DNA from: Sinonovacula constricta
Lineage: Eukaryota > Mollusca > Bivalvia > Cardiida > Solecurtidae
Reading direction: 5' to 3'
Assembly: GCA_007844125.1 (NCBI GenBank)
Contig: CM017556.1
Coordinates: 26,555,148 to 26,619,147, forward strand
DNA: 64,000 nucleotides
Shown: positions 12,146 to 24,100 of the stretch, in pieces
Numbering within the stretch: the stretch's first letter is position 1
Layout: every line of letters starts with the position of its first letter
Program-made: the position numbers and the translations under genes
Notes under the pieces: model-generated
What the model was told of the DNA's origin: nothing
The model's database searches: none
Seen by the model: the letters and a program-made list of their open reading frames with translations, nothing else

Positions 12146-15100
12146 CTTAAAAGTAAAAAAAAATGCAAGATAAAAAACTTGAGGGACACAGAAGTAAAAC
12201 TTATAACATCGCTACCAACTGCCTTCACTTGGACTCGATTTTCAGTCTTTTTTTTTTGTTAGACAGTATTTAGATACTACTGGGAATTGTGAACCTGTAA
12301 TTTAACAGACTACCAGCTGAGGTAACTGAGGTCACTAAGGACTTAATAGTACAATCAGAATGTTAAGTGTATAGTTGCACTTAAATTTGGTGCAATTAGC
12401 AATGACCCAACACTCAGACAATGAAAGACGTGAGATCTGCGTACTCAGCAGGACTTTTACATGAGCCGTGATTGTCTGTTTCTAAAAACTAAAGGGCACA
12501 AGGATCCAGATCAAGGTGAAAGATGAAATTCAAATACCCTGGGAACTAGATCATAAATTTCAGGCACGCCCGCACCTGACACTTGAAGGGCCTGGGTAAG
12601 GCCCTGATTGTTCATCAAAATAATTATTCAACATCCAACATTATCTACATGAAATAAAGGAATTTAAAAATAATTTACATACCTTCAAGATCAAACTGTA
12701 TTTCCTCCAGACTTTTCCCTTTGTATTGCTGGAGATTTCCTTTCTCTAATTCGAGCAGCAATTTACTGACCTTGGCAACCTGAAAGAGCACAGGAAGGAA
12801 TAGAATATTCAAAGTTTACTGACACTGTAATGGCTTAACAAATAATTCCAAATGCAAAAAAAATATATTTTTCCCAATTATATACCTAAAAATTCCCAAC
12901 TGAAAGTTGAAAGAAAATGACTGGGAATTTTGGCATTAGTAGGTATGATTTGATGTTTTATAAAATCTCTTTATATTGTGGTAAGAAAATGTTGAAGGAA
13001 CACTTTAATAAAACAACACATCATGCCTGATGGCAATCAAAACAATATTAACCAGTTTATTTTTTCCCCAATCCCAATTCTATGGGTATCGGTTATTTTC
13101 CCAATAGTGTGAAAAAAGCCCTGACTGATTCAAGAAGACAGGCGATAAGTTGCTTACAACTGTACCAGTTTGTTAATCCCCCTGAGATCACTTTGGTGAC
13201 ATAAGAGTAAAATGAAATTTTAAAAAAATCTCGGACGTGAGAGATGCAAGGAATGCAGTTCACCTTATTTACAATTTAGCTAAATAGTATCTATACTAAA
13301 GAGTTATGTCAGGCCATATTCATAAAGCTTCTCAAGTGAAAAGTTTCATTAGGTGAAAATTTCAAATTCTTATATTTCCTTAATCAAGTGTGTTGTAGCA
13401 AAGCAAATGGTTTCAGCAGAAATAAAAGTGAGGATTCTTCTGTTGATGTGAAACAAACCTGTTTGTGTTATTGCACTGAGGACATTTCTTCATTTCTAAG
13501 TTTTTTGCAAAGGTGCTTGATGAATGTTTGCACAATATTCAAGCACAAAAAAAAGCTAAAAAAAAAGTAACAGAACTGCTAAATAGTATATCTTGTAGGG
13601 GGAGGGAGATGTCATGCACCAATTTACACACACACTGCTACATCTATCAATATGAGGTCCTGAAGATACTTTGACTGACCTATCAAAATTAGGTCCTGAA
13701 GATCGGTTAATTACTTTACAAGACTCAAGAACCTTGTAACAATAGCTTTGTTTTAGTATTGGGAATAACTTTAAAATTTTGGGATTTATCATCATTTTAG
13801 CTACTTGATTGTTGACAGTCAATTCACCATGACTAATATGACGTTTTATTTTAGTCAAATTTACAGTTTAAAGCAAAGAATCACACCACATACCACATGA
13901 CTTTTAAATACAGATCCAGACTCAGCTTCTGCAGTCCTTAAGCAAATAATCCTTACACTATTGTCTTCCGAACTAACCTGAATAGTGTCCTCTGGCAGTC
14001 TATAAAAGTCCCTGTGGATACGAACGTCATGTCCAAGAAATGTTGCCAAGACATCGAGCTCATTGTCTTTCAGATTAAGCATCTGCGACATGGTGGCAAT
14101 ATGCTTGCGAAAGCCAGTTGTTGTCAGAGTCTCAGGCTGCTTTGCTCCACATATCACTGAGAAGTTTCTCAGGACATCGGTAGCTCTTAATGGAGTTTGA
14201 GATTGACCAGGTCTTGCAAACATATATGCGTTTTCGCTGTCAATGTCACAAGGTCTGTGCTTCAGTAAAATATCCAACTGTTTTCTTAGATTTTCTGGAA
14301 GAAGAATAGCAACTCGCCTTCCCCTCTTTCCTCGGATCTCAACCCGGCTAATCACTTCGGCCAACTTTTTTTCTAACGGAGAAAGAGATTCTAGAATTTC
14401 TTCATTCATTGTTTTGCCATGCTTTAAACCATTTGTGTACTGACTTACTTCTAGCCTTTCGCATTCCCCAGCTCTCCGTTTGTTAAATAGGGCAATCTGG
14501 GCCAAAGTCAACTCACTTAGAGCTCTCCAGTCTGTGGCAGATAACTCCTGTTTTTTGGTTACAGCATCTGCTTCCTTTTTCAAATACTGTGAAAGATTTC
14601 TGAGGTCTTCAGCCAGAGGGATTTGTGATGGTTTGTTGTACTTTTTAATTTCCAGTGTTTCTAGTGCTGCATGACTTACTTCCACTTCCCATTCTTCTTT
14701 ATACAGTTCCATAAAATGTTCAGCCTTTATTTCCTGCTCTTTATCTCCACTAGCTAAAGCATCCACTCTAATTTTTTTTGCCACCTTGTGTAATGAATGA
14801 CCTATCTTTTTTGCCAGTGATGGGATATCAAACAGCAGACTCGTTTCATTGTATCCACATAGACTCTTAACAGCACTGAGACAAAGGCTATACCTCTTTG
14901 GGTCAATACAGTCTTGCAACGAAGTAACTGTTGTATCCATTTTTCTTGCCACCTGAAGGAATCGAGCAAGTTCCCGCATCTTCTGTCTGATGTGACCAAA
15001 GTTATGGGGATTGCGTGCTAGTTTGGTGAACATTCGTTGACCAAATACTGTAATAAGTTTGTCTGTACGTGCAATCAAAGAAACCTGATCATTGGACATA

Positions 15101-18100
15101 TTATTTAATATCTTTTCCTTGAATTGTTCACTAACTGCAGGATTCACAGGCATTAATGATGCACTGTCTACCTGATGTGACTTTTTTGTAGTCGACACCT
15201 TTCTAACCTCAGGATGTGCATACTTCACATGCCTCCACAAATCAGAACTCAGGTAAGTTCCCAAACACTGCTTGCACTGAACATAGCGAGTTCCTTCTGT
15301 TTCAGATCGTGGTCGTTTGACAGGTATTATTTCTCCACATCCATTTTTCAACACATGAATATTGTGTGAAAAGTCACCTTTGTGAGTGATAATTTTCCAG
15401 GCATTTTTTCTCTCTTTTGAATTTTTGTTAAAGGCCAATGCCCTCTGAACATCTATTTCTTTTGAATGAACTTGCTCCAAATGCCTTGCCAACTTTGAAT
15501 ACCGCTTAGTACAATACACACACACATGTTGCTTGTCCCAGACCCTTTTTCCATCTGCTTTCTTGGTACTTTTGGGTACAAACAAACAATGGCTGTTATT
15601 GTCAGTACTTCTAGGCAATGACTCACTGGTACTATTGATAAAATTTGACTGGATTTCACTTTTGTTATGAGTTTTTACTGGCATTATCTTTACAAATGGC
15701 ACTATTTCTGATAAAGTGTCATTATTAAAATCAAATTGGTCTTCGCCAGATTCATCATCACTTTCAGATTTGTCACTCTCAGGAACATAGTCTTCATCTA
15801 AGTCATCCAAGTATTCAGATATGTCTTCCCCTGTGATGGAACTTGTACTACTGAAAAATAAGAAATAAAAATTTATTGCCAAAAACATTTTCCCCCATTC
15901 TTTAAATGGATATAATTTTATATATGTGTTAAGATGACCCCCTTAATTTACATGAAAACCATTGTTCCATATGACCCCCTGTATTTGATCCTGCACGACC
16001 CAGTTTGAGCCATACCTGTGTAACCAGGTTTATCGCCGAATGAATGTGAGCCTTATTATCATCACTGGAACAAATGTTCTGAGCAAAACTCATGGAGTCA
16101 AGTTTAAAAATGTGCACATGGTTTCTCAAGTTCTACATGATGACCTAGTTTTAGACGTAACATGGATGAATTTGTTGGCTTGGCAGGGAAGGGTGCCCTA
16201 AGCACACATTTTATCCTTATGGCAAGGTGATGTTGAGCTGAAGAAATCAACGTACCTAAATGTTTTAAATCAGATTCTTTAGCCCAAAACAATATATTGC
16301 ACATTTGTTATTAGCATATATTTTCACTAGGTTACAGGTCAAAACGAGATATGGTCCCAGTAGAAGGGCACCACTTAGACTATAAAATGACAGAACACTA
16401 ACGTTAAATATTCAAATTGCAAGAATCATTATGACCTTGAAAGAATGCCAAAATGTACGGGTATATTAATATTGAAAAAGAGATGTTCCTATGGACTACA
16501 CTACATCAGTTATGATTTCACTATTTTTATAATGTTAACATAGGTACATCAATATGGTCATTTTATTTATAATATTTTTAGTATGGATCAAAATTTTGAA
16601 ATTATGTCAAATAGACAAGTGTTAAAATTAGGGATGTCAACGGATATCCGGATATTCGTCCGAATCGTTGGATATCCGAATCGACTTTGGTATCCGGATA
16701 TTCGCTTAAAAATGAAATATTTTAAACATTTAATTAAATGTTTTGGCCATTTTGCTAAGTCATCTTTCTGCTGTCATGTCAGTGTGCATTCACACATACC
16801 CAGGTGTAACGGATTATCGACAGGTGGTGACAGGTGGTGACACGCAGTATCGTATATTTGGCTTCACAGTTTTTGAAATGTGCTAAAGCATGATGGTATG
16901 TATAATAACATGCTAAATCACCGCCAACGTTTGAAGCTTCTACTGATCCATTTTGTTTAACAAATACTATCTTAATTTTCTTGATGGACTTCACAGTTTT
17001 AGAAATGTGCTAAAGCTTATGTATAATAATTTGCCAATTAACAGCCATTGTTTAAAGCTATTACTAATTTATTCTTTTCTTTTTGATTAAGGATTATTAT
17101 CTTTAATTTTGTTAGTTCGGCTTTATTAAGAAGAGATAGAGCTACAATTATGTAGACAATTAACAGGTTTGTCGGCAAAGATCAGTTTCTCATGTTTAAT
17201 TAAGTCCATTTGGATTGTATAAATGAATTGATGAATTTATTATGTTTTCATTCGATCACGGTAATCTTGACTTATTCACATCCACTTCCTAAGCAAATCA
17301 TTAGTTATGCCGTCCAATCTTCAGTCCGATGTTTGGCGACATTTTGTGAGGTCCGTAGAAAAATCCAATGCAAAATGTAATTAACTAAGTTTTATATCCG
17401 GATATCCGTTCGGATCGTTCGACGGATATCCGGATACCAAATATAGTATCCTTTGACATCCCTAGTTAAAATATAAAGTCAAGGGATGAATTTCCATTTG
17501 ATTACTAAATAGTTCAAATTTATTTCCTTTATATTTGATCAATCATTTTCCCAATGATAGGTTTCAAGCAGGGTTATTGATAAAATATATCATGATCAGG
17601 GTTCACCACTAATGCTGCTCCGTCGGTCCGAGACGAGTTGATTTTAAGAAGGACCAATGAAACCTGGAAGCTGGCTGGTCCATTGGACCAGTAAAATCCA
17701 AGAGTATGCATGAAATTTTCATTGAAAGAGCTGGCATATTCTTTCTTTACAAACTGCAAAAAAATAAACAACATTTATTCCAGGTTCCCAAGATGCTTAA
17801 AGGAGAACATTTTTATTCTGCGGGCCTCTGCAGACTTTGTAAAAAGAGGCCAATTAAATGCGCGGGAAATCAAGCGTCTGTGTTCAAAATAGAATAACAC
17901 AACTAGCCTTCTTATTCTTATATTTTGATAAAAACTGGATTCAGGATTAGAAGGACCAGTACTTTAAGAGAAGGGACCAGTCTTTTTTACAGCCCACAGG
18001 TTCTGTGGACCACCTGCAAAAATATGTTAGTGTCAAACCCTGATGATTTGCAAGTTCATAGGGTTTATGTAATCACTTATTTACTCAAAGGCTAGTTTTG

Positions 18101-21100
18101 CATTAGAATGACTCTAATTAGAATGACCCTACTTTAAAATAATGCAGGGAAAATATTTTCATGACAACAAGTGCTGATAGAATTAAGTACAAACACTGTG
18201 ATTACATTTAAGCAATTGCATTCCAAGATTGCAGGGCTTAAATGAGGTATAAAATTAACAAATGACTGGCCAACCACAAACAGTATGTTATGCACTACCA
18301 TACACACACACACACATACATTGATACACTTATGAAAATGAGGTCCTGGAGTTATTGTGACTGACCTCTCAAAATGAGGACGTTATGATTTGTTCACTAC
18401 TTAACACACTCGAGGTCCTGATAATGATAGCTTTGTTCAGGTGCAGAAAGACAGTGACAAAAAAGTAAAAATGAGGTTATTAGTTTCCAGCCTTTACATA
18501 ACACATTTAAAAGTTGAGGGCCAATCTACCATTTGATCTTGAAAGTCTTTCCAAAGTGAAGTATTCAGTAGTTTATATATACCTGCAATAAAAGCTTGTC
18601 TCCAAAACTGTATAAGGTGTGGGCTCTAGGAAGGGTGCTACAAGTCCATCACTTTCTTCACATTCAACCTCTGGTAAGAATTCACCGCTGCCTCCTACAC
18701 AGTATCACAAAATTTGTAAGTTTTTGGGGAGAGAGACAGCAAAACAATTTTTGGTGATTTTTTGTACATTTAAGTCACTAAAAAGCCCTTTTCCAGATGG
18801 CTTATGCAAGTTTGCTAGTTCTTTAACATGACAAAAGTATTAGTTTTTTAAAGGTACATAACTTTAGTCCTCAAATTGTATCTTAGAATAGGCACTGTTG
18901 CAAACTTGAAATTGCCTTAACATATAGATGCAATCTTGTGTTCCAGATGGCTTGTTCAACTTTTCTAGTTCTTAAACATTGCCAAAATATTTAATTGTGT
19001 AACATACATACATGTAACTTGACATCTAAATTAACTTGCTGCAATGTCTGAGTACAGTAGACAAATTTAAACTGTGCACAATTTAAGTCCTCAAAAAGTA
19101 TGCATAAAAAGGTACTGTTGCAAATTTGAAATGGTTAAAACATATAGGTGTAATCTTGTGACAAGACTATTGACAGCAGCAGATTTTGATACATCAGTCA
19201 AATACTACTAGGAAGACTTAGACATATCAGTAACCATACACTACCCGTGTTAGGTGTGGGCTGTACGTAGGTTGCTAGAAGTCCATTGCTTTCTCCACAT
19301 TCAGCTACTGGTAAGATTTCACTGCTGCCTCCTACACAGTATCACAAAATTTATAAGTTTTTAGGGAGAGAGACAGCAGAACATTTTTGGTGATTTTGTG
19401 TAAATTTAAGTCACTAAAATGCCCTTTTCCAGATGGCTTATGCAAGTTTGCTAATTCTTTAACATGGCAAAAGTACTAATTTTGTAAAGGTACAAAACTT
19501 GACATTCTTATAAGTATTTTGTAACATTTGGCTACTGTATGTCAATTACAAGCTGTGCATAACATAAGTCCTCAAATTGTATCTTAGAATAGGCAATGTT
19601 GCCAATTTGAAATTGTCTTGACATATAGATGTAATCTTGCAACAATTTTGTGTTTATTAATATTAAAATTAATGTTATAGCTCTTTTCAAGATGGCTTCA
19701 ACAACTTTGCTAGTTCTTAAACATGGCCAAAATATCCAGTTTTGTGACAATACATGACATCCAAGTTAACTTGCTGCAATGTCTGAGTACAGTAGACAAA
19801 TTACAACTGTGCACAATTTAAGTCCTCAAAAAGTATGCATAAAAGGGTACTGTTGCAAATTCGAAATGGTTAAAACATATAGGTGTTATCTTGTGACAAG
19901 ACTATTGACAGCAGCAGATTTTGATACATCAGTCAAATACTACTAGGAAGACTTAGACATATCAGTAACCATACACTACCTGTGTTTGGTGTGGGCTGTA
20001 GGTAGGGTGCTACAAGTCCATTGCTTTCTCCACATTCAGCTACTGGTAAGATTTCACCGCTGCCTCCTACACAGTATCACAAAATTTGTAAGTTTTTGGG
20101 GAGAGAGACAGCAAAACAATTTTTGGTAATTTTGTGTACATTTAAGTCACTAAAAAGCCCATTTCCAGATGGCTTATGCAAGTTTGCTAGTTCTTTAACA
20201 TGACAAACGTATTAGTTTTTTAAAGGTACATAACTTTAGTCCTCAAATTGTATCTTAGAATAGGCACTGTTGCAAATTTGAAATTGCCTTAACATATAGA
20301 TGCAATCTTGTGTTTCAGATGGCTTGTACAACTTTTCTAGTTTTTAAACATTGCCAAAATATTTAATTGTGTAATCATACATAACTTGACATCCAAATTA
20401 ACTTGCAGCAATGTCTGAGTACTGTAGATCTATTTATTGACTGCAGCAGATTTTGATACATTAGTCAAACACTACTAAGAAGACTTAGACATATCAGTAA
20501 CCATACACTACCTGTGTTAGGTGTGGGCTGTACGTAGGTTGCTAGAAGTCCATTGCTTTCTCCACATTCAGCTGCTGGTAAGATTTCACTGCTGCCTCCT
20601 ACACAGTATCACAAAATTTATAAGTTTTTAGGGAGAGAGACAGCAGAACATTTTTGGTGATTTTGTGTAAATTTAAGTCACTAAAAAGCCCTTTTCCAGA
20701 CGGCTTATGCAAGTTTGCTAATTCTTTAACATGGCAAAAGTACTAATTTTGTAAACGTACAAAACTCGACATTCTTATATGTATTTTGTAACATTTGGCT
20801 ACTGCATGTCAATTACAAGCTGTGCATAACATTAGTCCTTAAATTGTATCTTAGAATAGGCAATGTTGCCAACTTGAAATTGTCTTGACATATAGATGTA
20901 ATTTTGCAACAATTTTGTGTTTATCAATATTAAAGATAATGTAATAGCTCTTTTCAAGATGGCTTCAACAACTTTGCTAGTTCTTAAACATGGCCAAAAT
21001 ATCCAGTTTTGTGACGATACATGACATCCAAAATAACTTGCTGCAATGTCTGAGTACAGTAGACAAATTACAACTGTGCACAATTTAAGTCCTCAAAAAG

Positions 21101-24100
21101 TATGCATAAAAAGGTACTGTTCCAAATTTGAAATGGTTAAAACATATAGGTGTAATCTTGTGACAAGACTATTGACTGTAGCAGATTTTGATACATCAGT
21201 CAAATACTACTAGGAAGACTTAGACATATCAGTAACCATACACTACCCGTGTTAGGTGTGGGCTGTAGGTAGGATGTGGCTAGTCCATTGCTTTCTCCAC
21301 ATTCAGCTACTGGTAAGATTTCACTGCTGCCTCCTACACAGTATCACAAAATTTATAAGTTTTGTGGAAGAGAGACAGCAGAACATTTTTGGTAATTTTG
21401 TGTACATTTAAGTCACTAAAATGCCCTTTTCCAGATGGCTTATGCAAGTTTGCTAATTCTTTAACATGGCAAAAGTACTTATTTTGTAAAGGTTCAAAAC
21501 TTGACATTCTTATAAGTATTTTGTAACATTTGGCTACTGTATGTCAATTACAAGCTGTGCATAACATAAGTCCTAAAATTGAATCTTAGAATAGGCAATG
21601 TTGCAAATATGAAATTGTCTTGACATATAGATGTAATCTTGCAACAATTTTGTGTTTAATAATATTAAAGTTAATGTAATAGCTCTTTTCAAGATGGCTT
21701 CAACAACTTTGCTAGTTCTTAAACATGGCCAAAATATCCAGTTTTGTGACGATACATGACATCCAAAATAACTTGCTGCAATGTCTGAGTACAGTAGACA
21801 AATTACAACTGTGCACAATTTAAGTCCTCAAAATGTATGCATAAAAAGGTACTGTTGCAAATTCGAAATGGTTAAAACATATAGGTGTTATCTTGTGACA
21901 AGACTATTGACTCAAGCAGATTTTGATACATCAGTCAAATACTACTAGGAAGACTTAGACATATCAGTAACCATACACTACCTGTGTTAGGTGTGGGCTG
22001 TAGGTAGGGTGCTACAAGTCCATTGCTTTCTCCACATTCAGCTACTGGTAAGATTTCACTGCTGCCTCCTACACAGTATCACAAAATTTGTAAGTTTTTG
22101 GGGAGAGACAGCAAAACAATTTTTGGTAATTTTGTGTACATTTAAGTCACTAAAAAGCCCTTTTCCAGATGGCTTATGCAAGTTTGCTAGTTCTTTAACA
22201 TGACAAAAGTATTCGTTTTTTTAAAGGTACATAACTTTAGTCCTTAAATTGTATCTTAGAATAGGCACTGTTGCAAACTTGAAATTGCCTTAACATATAG
22301 ATGAAATCTTGTGTTCCAGATGGCTTGTACAACTTTTCAAGTTCTGAAACATTGCCAAAATATTTAATTGTGTAACATACATACATGTAACTTGACATCT
22401 AAATTAACTTGCCACAATGTCTGAGTACAGTAGACAAATTACAACTGTGCACAATTTAAGTCCTCAAAAAGTATGCATAAAAAGGTACTGTTGCAAATTT
22501 GAAATGGTTAAAACATATAGGTGTAATCTTGTGACAAGACTATTGACTGTAGCAGATTTTGATACATCAGTCAAATACTACTAGGAAGACTTAGACATAT
22601 CAGTAACCATACACTACCTGTGTTAGGTGTGGGCTGTAGGTAGGATGTGGCAAGTCCATTGCTTTCTCCACATTCAGCTACTGGTAAGATTTCACTGCTG
22701 CCTCCTACACAGTATCACAAAATTTATAAGTTTTTGGGGAGAGAGACAGCAGAACATTTTTGGTGATTTTGTGTACATTTAAGTCACTAAAAAGCCCATT
22801 TCCAGATGGCTTATGCAAGTTTGCTAGTTCTTTAACATGACAAAAGTATTAGTTTTTTAAAGGTACATAACATAAGTCCTCAAATTGTATCTTAGAATAG
22901 GCACTGTTGCAAACTTGAAATTGTCTTAACATATAGATGCAATCTGGTGTTCCAGATGGCTTGTACAACTCTTTTAGTTCTTAAACATTGCCAAAATATT
23001 TAATTGTGTAACATACATACATGTAACTTGACATCCAAGTTAACTTGCTGCAATGTCTGAGTACAGTAGACAAATTACAACTGTGCACAATTTAAGTCCT
23101 CAAAAAGTATGCATAAAAAGGTACTGTTGCAAATTTGAAATGGTTAAAACATAATTATAGGTGTAATCTTGTGACAAGACTATTGACTGTAGCAGATTTT
23201 GATACATCAGTCAAATACTACTAGGAAGACTTAGACATATCAGTAACCATACACTACCTGTGTTAGGTGTGGGCTGTACGTAGGGTGCTACAAGTCCATT
23301 GCTTTCTCCACATTCAGCTACTGGTAAGATTTCACTGCTGCCTCCTACACAGTATCACAAAATTTATAAGTTTTGTGGGAGAGAGACAGCAGAACATTTT
23401 TTGGTAATTCTGTGTACATTTAAGTCAATAAAATGCACTTTTCCAGACGGCTTATGAAAGTTTGCTAGTTCTTTACATGACAGAAGTATTAGTTTTTTTA
23501 AAGGTACATAACTTTAGTCCTCAAATTGTATCTTAGAATAGGCACTGTTGCAAACTTGAAATTGCCTTAACATATAGATGCAATCTTGTGTTCCAGATGG
23601 CTTGTACAACTTTTCTAGTTCTGAAACATTGCCAAAATATTTAATTGTGTAACATACATACATGTAACTTGACATCTAAATTAACTTGCTGCAATGTCTG
23701 AGTACAGTAGACAAATTACAACTGTGCACAATTTAAGTCCTCAAAATGTATGCATAAAAAGGTACTGTTGCAAATTTGAAATGGTTAAAACATATAGGTG
23801 TAATCTTGTGACAAGACTATTGACAGCAGCAGATTTTGATACATCAGTCAAATACTACTAGGAAGACTTAGACATATCAGTAACCATACACTACCTGTGT
23901 TAGGTGTGGGCTGTAGGTAGGATGTGGCAAGTCCATTGCTTTCTCCACATTTAGCTACTGGTAAGATTTCACTGCTGCCTCCTACACAGTATCACAAAAT
24001 TTATAAGTTTTTGGGGAGAGAGACAGCAGAACATTTTTGGTGATTTTGTGTACATTTAAGTCACTAAAAAGCCCATTTCCAGATGGCTTATGCAAGTTTG

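Noticed and set aside
13861..15888. Treating the 675-codon open frame as a complete single-exon gene
   Set aside because: Its first 13 codons are an intron's pyrimidine tract and acceptor, and its last 39 codons lie past a GTTAGT donor. The continuation at 12779 restores the expected helix after the catalytic Tyr.
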